From Pseudomonadota bacterium (GTDB lineage Bacteria > Pseudomonadota > Gammaproteobacteria > JAKAQQ01), in assembly GCA_021819635.1 (NCBI GenBank), contig JAKAQQ010000060.1, positions 1-6,052 of the forward strand: a stretch of DNA of 6,052 nt. The letters run 5' to 3'. The notes beneath the pieces are model-generated. The model saw nothing but the letters and a program-made list of their open reading frames with translations, did not search any database and was not told the DNA's origin. Both the position numbers and the translations under genes were made by a program. Positions 1 to 5,790 of this stretch are shown here, in pieces; within the stretch, counting starts at the first letter, position 1; each line of letters starts with the position of its first letter.

Positions 1-227
1 TCCGATCTCACCATGACGCGGCCCGAAGCGACCGTGCAGCTCGAGTCCGAAACCGTCGGGCGGTCGAGGAGCGAGAGGAGCGAACCCGGCCCCCGACAGG
101 GAGTGCCGGGCGGACCCGAAAAGAGGGAACCGGCCCGCACCGGGGAGAGCGCCAGAAGGAGGGCACTGAAGGCGACGGTGAGAATCACTTTCCAGGACAG
201 GCACCACGAAGCGGGTAACGCGGTCAT
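1..227 (-). CDS. N-terminal part of a secreted/outer-membrane protein (runs off left edge)
   Basis: Reading the minus strand from ATG at 227-225 gives an open frame of 75 codons that continues past the left edge. The product starts MTALPASWCLSWKVILTVAF and carries a textbook signal peptide: a Lys before a hydrophobic core of about 15 residues (VILTVAFSALLLALSP), ending in an A-x-A-like site (V-R-A) at about residues 30-32. The mature part begins GSLFSGPPGT and contains a LLDRPTVSDSSCTV segment followed by GRVMVRS. This resembles, from memory, the N-terminus of predicted outer-membrane beta-barrel proteins with an RP-x-V-x-D-S-x-C pattern before the first strand. Codon third positions are about 80% G/C. 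The start is supported by GAGGTG eight bases upstream. The frame stays open upstream to a GTG at 506, so a longer, non-secreted N-terminus is the alternative. Export is likely; the barrel assignment is tentative because only the N-terminus is visible. Confidence 0.72.
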   Translation of the reverse strand, partial: MTALPASWCLSWKVILTVAFSALLLALSPVRAGSLFSGPPGTPCRGPGSLLSLLDRPTVSDSSCTVASGRVMVRS

Positions 228-514
228 GCTGCAGGCACCTCGTTGGGCATCAAGATCGTCCTCGTAATCGCAAACGACGGACCCATCCACGGAGAGAGCG
301 CCACTGTCCCGGGAGATCGCACGGATCCCGACCACGGTCCCGTGCCTCAGAACAACCCGAGGCTCTTCCGCAGGAAGACCACGGACGGACAAGCCGTCGG
401 GAGCCCTGAGGAATGCCAAGAGATCCGTTCCCGCCCGCCCGGGGGGGACGTGCTGAAGCAGCTGCCTACGGTCTGGATTTAGTGAGGGCCACCCTGTGCT
501 TGTCACTTAGACTT
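228..514 (-). other. Long 5' leader with consecutive hairpins (possible regulatory RNA)
   Basis: The stretch between the promoter at 521-549 and the ATG at 227 would form an untranslated leader of about 287 nt, unusually long for a bacterial gene. The transcript can fold into neighbouring stem-loops: GACGG/CCGUC around CUUGU (398-384); an 8-pair stem with one bulge and a UGC loop (380-361, core CUUCC/GGAAG); and an 8-pair stem GCCUCGGG/UCUGAGGC closing a UUGU loop (363-344). The last two share three bases, so they may compete. Near the 5' end, AGUGA (about 508) can pair with UCACU around a GGG-UGG-CCC hairpin. I recognise no known riboswitch class. The same stretch is also open in frame with the downstream gene from GTG 506, with lower third-position GC (about 67%), so unrecognised coding sequence is the competing explanation. 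Confidence 0.4.
236..241 (-). promoter_or_regulatory. Shine-Dalgarno site GAGGTG for the left-edge gene
   Basis: On the minus strand GAGGTG lies 8 nt before the ATG at 227. It is the main reason for choosing that start over the in-frame codons upstream, since translation from it gives a protein that begins directly with a signal peptide. Confidence 0.7.
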
Positions 515-520
515 GGTCTT

Positions 521-549
521 ATTCTAGACAGATACTCCACGCCTGTCAA
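521..549 (-). promoter_or_regulatory. Near-consensus sigma-70 promoter, minus strand
   Basis: On the minus strand a perfect -35 box TTGACA (549-544) is followed by a 17-bp spacer and TAGAAT (526-521), five of six matches to the -10 consensus. This part of the otherwise GC-rich window is locally AT-rich. Transcription would begin near 514 and run left, toward the signal-peptide gene at 227. It is the best promoter match I can find in the window. Confidence 0.75.
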
Positions 550-644
550 ACCTCCCTGGCGGCCAAAGCCAACCTCGTCTCCATGGGTCGGACTTCCGCC
601 CGACTCAAGGGAGCCGGTTCATCGCGTCCCGCGGTCTTGAGGAT
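550..644 (-). other. Intergenic stretch after the S9-like gene, with a GGAA-loop hairpin
   Basis: No gene is visible here. On the minus strand, downstream of the S9-like stop codon, positions 604-587 form a 7-pair stem GTCGGGC/GTCCGAC (one G-U pair) closed by a GGAA tetraloop. No T-run follows it, so it is at best a weak or Rho-assisted transcription end or an RNA 3'-end stabiliser. The remainder leads into the promoter at 549. Confidence 0.35.
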
Positions 645-2630
645 TCACCCGGGGTGTCCGGTTCCGGTGGCGACCACCGGCTTCGACAGAGTCCCGAGGT
701 GGTGGGCGAGGAAGCGGAGGACGGCGTGCAGCGCGTCCGCCCAACGGAGGCCGGGACGCGTCCCCGACGGGACCGAATCCAGAACGACCGGGTGCCCTTC
801 GCGATGGAGACGAAGAAAGAGGGCCCGTTGGCCGCGATCCTTGTGCCCACTCCCGGAGAAACGCACGAAAAGGACGGGTTGGCGGAGGCTCGGCGTGCGC
901 TCGGCGTGCGCGGGCGACCGGAGTGCGCCGCCGTGCTCGCCCGGAGATCCCGCCGCGCGCAGCGGCCGATCGGCGCCGGTGCCGATGCTCACGACGGCAC
1001 GGAAGAGAGCCGGGAAACGGGCCGCGGCAAGGAGGGCGGCCTCCCCTCCGGTGCCCCGTCCCAGAACCGCGATCGAGCCCGGACGGGCCAGACGCTGGTG
1101 GAGCGCCCAGAGGGCGGCCGCCGCAAGATCGTCGGGGACGACATCGCTCGGGTCGTGTAACCCGGGGCTCTCGTAGAGTGTTCCGTAGCCCCCGGACCCG
1201 TGGGTGTTGACCGCAACCACGGTGTAGCCCGCACGGGCCAGACACTGGATCAAGGGGTCGTAGAACCAGACGAAACGACTCCCGAGTCCTCCGCCGTGAG
1301 CCAAGAGGACCACGGGGCCGGGGCCGTGCCGGCGGGGGCGGGCCAGGTAAGCGTGCAGGACACGCTTGCCCTCGGGAATGAGCACGGGGCGGAGCGGCAC
1401 CATCGCACTTTCGTGGAGCGCGGGATGGCGGGCCATGAGAAAGGTGAGACTCGGCGTCGGTCGCCGCGCGTAAAGGTAGTAACGCCCGGGATTGCGGTCG
1501 CCCAGAGTTTCGAGAAGAAGGACCCGTCCGTGCGGCCCGCTCCCACGCACCCGCACCACCTCGCCGTTGAGTTCGTGCCCGAGACCACGCAGGAGGCGCA
1601 CGAGGGGATCACGGGGATGGATCCAGAAGACCCGGGGACGGCCGGGCATGAAATCGACCCCGACGAGGCGCCGGTGGTGACGCCCCCAGACGAGGGAGAT
1701 CCACCGTCCACGGTGCGATTCGTACACGTCGTCGTGCGGGCTTGCGACGAGGGCGGTGCGACCGAAGTGGGTCAGTCCGAAGCGGTCGAGCCCGAGGGTG
1801 CGGGCCGGAGTGGGCGAAGGCGCCAGAAAGTAGACGCCTTGCCCGCGCGGGCCCAAGGCCAGAAAGCGGTCGTAACGGCGCAGGTCGGGCCGCCGGAAGC
1901 GACCGGTCACGGAAACCCAGGACGCGCAGCGGCCACGGCTGACCAGGACCTCAGGAGCCGGGCCACGGGACCCCGTGAGGGCGGCGAGGCGTGGCCAGCC
2001 GCGGGCGTCGACAAGGACGCGCGCCCCGGCGAGCGGGACACGGCAGAAACGACGCAGGCGACCCATCGCGAGATCGTAGCGATAGAGGACGGGATCGCTG
2101 AAGGGTGCGGCCCTCCAGAGAAGAACCGGACCGACGGAGGGAGTGGCGACGACAGCGACCCGGGACGCGGGCCCGTTGCCCGATCCGTCGAAGATGCGAA
2201 GGGGTTTGTAGGCGTGGCGGGGAAGACGGTCGTCCAGAAGCCCGAACCCGATCGTGCCCGCCGGAGAGGGGCGGCGGGTGACGACGAAGAGGAGATGAGG
2301 GGACACCCACGTCAGGCTCGAGACACGCACCCCCCGGGGGAACGTCTCGCTGGCCTTGAGACGCATGCGCCCGTGGGACAGGAGTGTCTTGAGGTCCAGG
2401 ACCTCGACCACCCGTCGACGGTGGTGGCGGCTCGGCACGACGAAAGCCAGGGCGTGCGCCCGAGGCGAGAGCGTGAGCCGCCGGAAGAAGGGCCGGCCGA
2501 AAAGCGCCCTCAGGCGCGGGCCCGCCGCGGGCGCGACGGGCTTCGTCGCGGCGGGTGCGGGCCGGGCGGCCAGCCCGGCGAGCAGGAGCCCCCCCACGGC
2601 GAGCGCCCTCCAAGCGTTGCGTCGCATCAT
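645..2630 (-). CDS. Exported S9 (prolyl oligopeptidase)-like protein lacking the catalytic triad
   Basis: 661 residues from ATG at 2630 (a second ATG follows at once; the frame stays open to 2789, but only these starts put a signal peptide at the N-terminus). Residues 1-27 look like a Sec signal (RR-N-AW, core LAVGGLLLAGLAA, A-P-A cleavage site). Residues ~35-400 have repeated beta-strand patterns expected of the S9 propeller. Residues ~400-661 fit the alpha/beta-hydrolase domain: HGGG at 445-448, then VN-x-HGSGGYG at 474-483, matching the family's HGGP and NxRGSxGYG motifs. The nucleophile elbow should read G-x-S-x-G-G but reads G-R-G-T-G-G, with Gly526 (GGC) in place of Ser. By eye, the expected Asp (after VLFV) falls on Ser594 and the expected His on Arg625 of VPSGTRPG. 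The family normally cleaves short peptides; this member probably does not and may bind or scaffold instead. The reading frame is intact with normal codon use. No strong Shine-Dalgarno site is seen. Confidence 0.85.
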   Translation of the reverse strand: MMRRNAWRALAVGGLLLAGLAARPAPAATKPVAPAAGPRLRALFGRPFFRRLTLSPRAHALAFVVPSRHHRRRVVEVLDLKTLLSHGRMRLKASETFPRGVRVSSLTWVSPHLLFVVTRRPSPAGTIGFGLLDDRLPRHAYKPLRIFDGSGNGPASRVAVVATPSVGPVLLWRAAPFSDPVLYRYDLAMGRLRRFCRVPLAGARVLVDARGWPRLAALTGSRGPAPEVLVSRGRCASWVSVTGRFRRPDLRRYDRFLALGPRGQGVYFLAPSPTPARTLGLDRFGLTHFGRTALVASPHDDVYESHRGRWISLVWGRHHRRLVGVDFMPGRPRVFWIHPRDPLVRLLRGLGHELNGEVVRVRGSGPHGRVLLLETLGDRNPGRYYLYARRPTPSLTFLMARHPALHESAMVPLRPVLIPEGKRVLHAYLARPRRHGPGPVVLLAHGGGLGSRFVWFYDPLIQCLARAGYTVVAVNTHGSGGYGTLYESPGLHDPSDVVPDDLAAAALWALHQRLARPGSIAVLGRGTGGEAALLAAARFPALFRAVVSIGTGADRPLRAAGSPGEHGGALRSPAHAERTPSLRQPVLFVRFSGSGHKDRGQRALFLRLHREGHPVVLDSVPSGTRPGLRWADALHAVLRFLAHHLGTLSKPVVATGTGHPG

Positions 2631-2809
2631 GACCGTTGTATCGTCCAATCCGCAGGAATCAAAGCCTGTTCCCTCACGGTCCGCGTCGCTGGGCGCACGT
2701 CGGGAGCGGCACCGTGTCATGCTAACACATCGCCCCACACCCGCCCGGGGACTCTGGACCCGGTCTCGGGGGCTTGCCGCAAACCGCACGCCACCTTATC
2801 CTCACGCTC

Positions 2810-4204
2810 ATGAGCGAGTCCCTTCCTGACGCACGGCTCCTGGCCCGCTACGCGACGCCCGCACCCCGCTACACGTCCTACCCCACGGCGCCCCATTTCC
2901 GGCCGGACTTCCCGGCCGCGCGCTGGGAAGCGCTCCTCGAAGCCACCAACACCGCTCCCGCCCCCCCGCTCTCGCTCTACCTCCACCTTCCGTTCTGCCG
3001 GCACCTCTGTTTCTACTGCGGCTGCACGAAAATCGTGACCGCGCACCGCGAGCAGGCCGACGACTACGTCGCGCACCTCGGCCGTGAACTCGAGCTTCTC
3101 ACCGCACGCCTCGATCCGGGCCGCCCCCTCGTGCAACTTCACCTGGGCGGGGGGACCCCGACGTTTCTGAGAGCACGCGCTCAGGAAACCCTCCTCGGCA
3201 TGCTCGGACGCTCGTTCGCAACCGTCTCCCCGGAGGACGCCGATTATGGACTCGAGGCCGATCCCCGCGACATCGCGCCGGGCACGCTGGCACGATTTCA
3301 TGCCTTCGGCTTCCGCCGCCTGAGTCTGGGCGTGCAGGATCTCGACCCCGAAGTCCAAGCGGCCATCCACCGGATCCAGCCCGAAGCGCTCACGCGCCGC
3401 GTGATCGACGAGGCGCGCGGCCTCGGCTACCGCTCGGTCAACATCGATCTCATCGTCGGGCTCCCCCACCAAAACATTCGCCGTTTCGAGAAGACGCTCG
3501 AGACGGTCCTCGACTGGCGTCCCGAACGGATCGCGCTTTTCCACTACGCCCATCTTCCGGATCTCTTCCCGGCCCAGCGGGCCATCGATCCCCGGGCGCT
3601 TCCCGAGAGTGCCGAAAAATATCTTCTCCAGGCGCGAGCGATCGAGAAACTCACGGAAGCAGGCTACGTCCACATCGGGCTCGATCACTTCGCGCTTCCC
3701 GGGGACGAACTTGTCCGGGCTCTCGAGACGGGAACGCTCCAGCGCAATTTCCAAGGCTACAGCACACGGAAAGGCACCACCCTCCTGGGGGCGGGGATGA
3801 GCGCCATCGCCGACCTCGGAACGGCCTACGGCCAGAACGAGAAGGACCTCGAACGCTGGGGCGCCGCGCTCCACGCCGGACGGCTTCCTCTCGCCCGCGG
3901 GCTCGAGCTCGATCCCGACGACCGCGTCCGGCGGCGGGTGATCATGGAACTCATGTGCGCCTTCACCGTGGGCACGCCCCCCCTCGCGGAGCGCGGAAGG
4001 GTCCCGTTCTGGGAGTATTTCGCCACCGAACGCGAGGCGCTCGCCCCGCTCGTCAACGACGGGCTTGTCGAGATTCGCCCGGAGGCCATCCGGGTGACCG
4101 AGATCGGGCGCTTCTTCGTCCGTCACGTGGCTCGCGTCTTCGACGCGCGCGATCGTTCCGCCCGCGACGAGCCGTCCGCGCCGCGCTATTCGCGGGTGCT
4201 TTGA
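2810..4204 (+). CDS. hemN: Oxygen-independent coproporphyrinogen III oxidase (HemN)
   Basis: A 464-residue radical-SAM enzyme that decarboxylates two propionate side chains of coproporphyrinogen III to form protoporphyrinogen IX without oxygen, a cytoplasmic step of haem synthesis. The iron-sulfur motif is complete: Tyr57, His59, Cys63-x3-Cys67-x2-Cys70-x-Cys72, equivalent to E. coli Tyr56, His58, Cys62, 66, 69 and 71. The SAM-binding GGGTPTFL is at 113-120; Glu149, Gln176, Arg188 and Asp213 sit where E. coli HemN has Glu145, Gln172, Arg184 and Asp209. The N-terminal PRYTSYPTA, the NFQGYS segment and the C-terminal YSRVL also match, and length is close to E. coli's 457. ATG 2810 is chosen because SESLPDARLLARY begins like the family; a TTG at 2774 would add 12 unsupported residues. 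No Shine-Dalgarno site precedes the ATG. Divergent from the S9-like gene; followed by a terminator-like hairpin. Confidence 0.97.
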   Translation: MSESLPDARLLARYATPAPRYTSYPTAPHFRPDFPAARWEALLEATNTAPAPPLSLYLHLPFCRHLCFYCGCTKIVTAHREQADDYVAHLGRELELLTARLDPGRPLVQLHLGGGTPTFLRARAQETLLGMLGRSFATVSPEDADYGLEADPRDIAPGTLARFHAFGFRRLSLGVQDLDPEVQAAIHRIQPEALTRRVIDEARGLGYRSVNIDLIVGLPHQNIRRFEKTLETVLDWRPERIALFHYAHLPDLFPAQRAIDPRALPESAEKYLLQARAIEKLTEAGYVHIGLDHFALPGDELVRALETGTLQRNFQGYSTRKGTTLLGAGMSAIADLGTAYGQNEKDLERWGAALHAGRLPLARGLELDPDDRVRRRVIMELMCAFTVGTPPLAERGRVPFWEYFATEREALAPLVNDGLVEIRPEAIRVTEIGRFFVRHVARVFDARDRSARDEPSAPRYSRVL

Positions 4205-4215
4205 CCCCCTTGAAT

Positions 4216-4236
4216 CGTGGGGAGACCGTCCCCACG
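4216..4236 (+). terminator. Hairpin terminator after hemN
   Basis: CGTGGGGA (4216-4223) and TCCCCACG (4229-4236) form a perfect 8-bp stem with a GACCG loop, 11 bases after the hemN stop codon. It is followed by TCTTCC rather than a clean T-run, so termination may be partial. It suggests that hemN and the GST gene are at least partly separate units. Confidence 0.55.
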
Positions 4237-4261
4237 TCTTCCGGCAGTGTCCCCCCCACCC

Positions 4262-4265
4262 GGAG
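4262..4265 (+). promoter_or_regulatory. Shine-Dalgarno site GGAG for the GST gene
   Basis: GGAG lies 9 nt before the ATG at 4275. It supports this start, which also gives the conserved beta-class GST N-terminus. Confidence 0.6.
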
Positions 4266-4274
4266 TCCTGCCCC

Positions 4275-4892
4275 ATGAAGCTCTACTTCAGTCCCGGCGC
4301 CTGCTCGCTCTCCCCCCATATTGTCCTCAACGAGGCGGGTCTCCCCTACGAGCTCGTTCGCGTGGATCTCAAGAGCAAGATGACGGAGGGCGGAGACGAC
4401 TTCCGTCGGGTCAGCCCGAAAGGTTACGTGCCCGTCCTCCGGCTCGACAACGGGGAGATCCTCACCGAGGGCACGGCCATCGTGCAGTATCTCGCCGATC
4501 TCCGGCCCGAGACGCGTCTCGCCCCTCCGGCCGGAACCCTCGAGCGTTACCGTCTTCAGGAGTGGCTCAACTTCATCGCGACCGAGATCCACAAACCGTT
4601 CAGCCCGTTCTTCAATCCGCAGACGCCCGAGACCCAGCGCGAAAGTCAGAAGCAGCGTCTTGGTGAGCGCTTCGGTCTTGTGGTCGCAAGCCTCGACGGT
4701 CACGACTACCTCATGCCGCAGGGCTTCACCGTGGCCGACGCCTACCTCTACACGGTCCTCGCATGGGCGCCGGGGGTGGGCCTCTCCCTCGACCCCTGGC
4801 CGGCGCTGCGGTCCTACATGGAGCGGGTCCAGAAGCGGCCCGGAGTGGCGGCGGCCTTGGCAAAGGAGAGGGCGGTGAAGAAGGGGGGCTGA
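4275..4892 (+). CDS. gst: Beta-class glutathione S-transferase (GstA-like)
   Basis: A 205-residue cytosolic enzyme, the usual GST length, that conjugates glutathione to electrophiles or uses it in reduction. Residues 1-~80 form the thioredoxin-fold domain. MKLYFSPGACSLSPHI places Cys10 where beta-class GSTs such as E. coli GstA and Proteus GST B1-1 bind glutathione through a mixed disulfide. Val52-Pro53 is the conserved cis-proline, and TEG at 64-66 aligns with the glutathione-contacting segment. The helical C-terminal domain has His106 in WLNFIATEIHK, the second beta-class active-site residue, and an N-capping box T-V-A-D at 152-155 in FTVADAYLYTVLAW. The whole sequence follows E. coli GstA closely. 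The substrate cannot be inferred. It lies 70 bp after hemN in the same direction, separated by a hairpin, and its own stop codon sits inside a terminator hairpin. Confidence 0.95.
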   Translation: MKLYFSPGACSLSPHIVLNEAGLPYELVRVDLKSKMTEGGDDFRRVSPKGYVPVLRLDNGEILTEGTAIVQYLADLRPETRLAPPAGTLERYRLQEWLNFIATEIHKPFSPFFNPQTPETQRESQKQRLGERFGLVVASLDGHDYLMPQGFTVADAYLYTVLAWAPGVGLSLDPWPALRSYMERVQKRPGVAAALAKERAVKKGG

Positions 4893-4902
4893 GCCCCCCT
4901 TC
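4880..4902 (+). terminator. Hairpin terminator overlapping the GST stop codon
   Basis: GAAGGGGGGC (4880-4889) and GCCCCCCTTC (4893-4902) form a perfect, very GC-rich 10-bp stem whose 3-nt loop is the GST stop codon TGA. No T-run follows. It could end the GST transcript and insulate the tRNA promoter just downstream. Confidence 0.55.
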
Positions 4903-4923
4903 CCCCACGGACCTCCGGTGTGT

Positions 4924-4929
4924 TATAAA
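4924..4929 (+). promoter_or_regulatory. -10 box of the tRNA operon promoter
   Basis: TATAAA, five of six matches to the -10 consensus, stands out in a GC-rich context about 20 bp before the tRNA-Gly gene. Transcription would start near 4936, leaving a leader of about 14 nt. No good -35 box is present at the expected distance. The GC-rich stretch after the -10 box is typical of stable-RNA promoters under stringent control (known for the class, not shown here). Confidence 0.6.
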
Positions 4930-4949
4930 ATCTCCGTGCGATCCCGGGA

Positions 4950-5025
4950 GCGGGAATAGCTCAGTTGGTAGAGCGCAACCTTGCCAAGGTTGAGGTCGCG
5001 AGTTCGAGCCTCGTTTCCCGCTCCA
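4950..5025 (+). tRNA. tRNA-Gly (anticodon GCC)
   Basis: A complete 76-nt cloverleaf with encoded CCA. The acceptor stem GCGGGAA (4950-4956) pairs with TTCCCGC (5015-5021), followed by discriminator T and CCA (5023-5025). The D arm contains AGCTCAGTTGGTAGAGC. The anticodon stem CAACC/GGTTG encloses TTGCCAA with anticodon GCC at 4983-4985. The T arm contains GTTCGAG. T at the discriminator position fits bacterial glycine tRNAs. It reads GGC and GGT codons and is cotranscribed with the tRNA-Cys gene 49 nt downstream. Confidence 0.98.
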
Positions 5026-5045
5026 TTTCTACCCCTCCGCCCCTT

Positions 5046-5061
5046 CCCGGCGGAAGCCGGG
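5046..5061 (+). other. GGAA-tetraloop hairpin in the tRNA spacer
   Basis: CCCGGC (5046-5051) and GCCGGG (5056-5061) pair perfectly around a GGAA loop in the 49-nt spacer between the two tRNA genes. An alternative stem TCCGCC/GGCGGA (5036-5041 with 5049-5054) overlaps it. Such a stem could guide endonuclease processing of the joint precursor (inference). Confidence 0.35.
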
Positions 5062-5074
5062 GTGTTCGCGCGGC

Positions 5075-5148
5075 GGCCAGGTGGCAGAATGGTCATGCAG
5101 CGGCCTGCAAAGCCGTTTACGCCGGTTCGATTCCGACCCTGGCCTCCA
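5075..5148 (+). tRNA. tRNA-Cys (anticodon GCA)
   Basis: A complete 74-nt cloverleaf with encoded CCA. The acceptor stem GGCCAGG (5075-5081) pairs with CCTGGCC (5138-5144); discriminator T5145 is the main identity element for cysteinyl-tRNA synthetase, and CCA is at 5146-5148. The anticodon stem GCGGC/GCCGT encloses CTGCAAA with anticodon GCA at 5107-5109. The T arm is CCGGTTCGATTCCGA, with one imperfect pair. The layout matches E. coli tRNA-Cys. Tandem Gly(GCC)-Cys genes are a common proteobacterial arrangement; in E. coli a tRNA-Leu follows, but none is seen here. Confidence 0.97.
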
Positions 5149-5404
5149 TCCGTGAGGGGCCATACCCGAAACAGGGGACACCGGGCTCTGGGCCCGGGTC
5201 ATTGAGGCAACGTGGGACGCGGGATCCTCCCGCACAGCGCATCACCAGAAGATCCCCGCACCGTGTTCGTCTCGGATGCCGGCTGAGGGGCCCCGGAGAG
5301 ATCCCGTCATGGGAACCCGCGGACCTGCCCCGACGCACCCGCCCTCGGTCCCCTTGGCACCAAGGCGCGGGGTTTCGGTCTGGGGGATGTTCGGGGCCGC
5401 ACCG
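5149..5404. other. Non-coding stretch after the tRNA operon
   Basis: I see no convincing gene on either strand; the open frames are short, rich in Arg, Pro and Gly, and have no start signals. A stem CCGGGC/GCCCGG (5181-5197), 32 nt after tRNA-Cys, could help end the tRNA transcript but lacks a T-run. A small CCTTGG/CCAAGG inverted repeat is at 5352-5365. The stretch may be decayed coding DNA from the same source as the arsC relic that follows. Confidence 0.4.
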
Positions 5405-5446
5405 CGCCTTCTCCCGTTCTTGTGCGAAGGAGGCTGCCCGCTCTGC

Positions 5447-5464
5447 GCAGGCGGGGCCGCCTGC
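5447..5464 (+). repeat. GC-rich inverted repeat inside the arsC relic
   Basis: GCAGGCG (5447-5453) and CGCCTGC (5458-5464) form a 7-bp stem with a GGGC loop. It lies between the DPA segment and the possible C-terminal helix of the arsC relic and could be part of the damage there. Confidence 0.3.
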
Positions 5465-5542
5465 TCACGCCGCCGGACAGGGCCTGAACCGCAGGGTCGA
5501 CATCACGACTGTCTTTGGCCCCATGGAGAAGGTATCCGCCGC

Positions 5543-5580
5543 GTCGTCGCAAACGGTCACGACGACCCCCTGAGGGGGTT
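5543..5580 (+). repeat. Two adjacent inverted repeats inside the arsC relic
   Basis: GTCGTCG (5543-5549) pairs with CGACGAC (5560-5566). Directly after it, ACCCCC (5565-5570) pairs with GGGGGT (5574-5579) around a TGA loop. They overlap the relic's VTVCDDAA region, so they may be by-products of GC-rich coding sequence rather than functional sites. Confidence 0.25.
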
Positions 5581-5790
5581 CAAGCCCGTCCCACGATTTG
5601 CCGCGCAAACCCGCGGGAGAACGACCCTCTCGCCGGAAGCGAGAATCCGCAGCACGACCCGACCTGCGGGATGGCGTCCGGCGCTCCCGACCTTGGGGGA
5701 GCCACGAGCCAAGCTGTCGAGGAGGGCTTCCGCGACGATGGAACGGCAGGAATTGCCCGGGCAGTGGAACAGGCTTAAGGCGGTTCCTCG

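Larger units (their letters stand above)
5405..5790 (-). pseudogene. Decayed arsenate reductase, LMW-phosphatase type (arsC relic)
   Basis: No single frame encodes a protein, but three minus-strand frames together spell an ArsC of the low-molecular-weight phosphatase family, which reduces arsenate to arsenite. Frame one (5784 to about 5630) gives SLFHCPGNSCRSIVAEALL with an intact C-x5-R loop (Cys at 5763-5761, Arg at 5745-5743), then SAGRHPAGR. Frame two (about 5611 to 5535) gives LRGKSWDGLEPPQG and VVVTVCDDAAD, matching the family's LRSKSWDEF and FVVTVCDDAA. Frame three (5537 to about 5470) gives LLHGAKDSRDVDPA, matching LPGAK..HW..DPA. A fourth stretch, ERAASFAQERE (about 5443-5411), may be the C-terminal helix; this is weak. 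The order and spacing of the motifs match the real protein, so chance is unlikely. At least two frameshifts and the lack of a start codon or ribosome site make it non-functional unless the sequence contains errors. Confidence 0.75.

Noticed and set aside
2658..2662. Possible FNR/Anr site between hemN and the S9-like gene
   Set aside because: Only one half-site (ATCAA) is present; no TTGAT lies at the required spacing, so it cannot be called although hemN is often under FNR control.
1200..2813. A 537-codon plus-strand open frame opposite the S9-like gene
   Set aside because: Open frames of this size are common antisense to GC-rich genes. The product is rich in E, G, R and P with no recognisable domain, while the opposite strand encodes clear S9 motifs and a signal peptide.
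2717..4276. A 519-codon minus-strand open frame opposite hemN
   Set aside because: It is the shadow of hemN; the plus strand carries the full set of HemN motifs, and the antisense product has no recognisable family.
5149..5240. A third tRNA (tRNA-Leu) after Gly and Cys, as in E. coli
   Set aside because: No acceptor stem, T-arm GTTCGA motif or anticodon arm can be built in this stretch.
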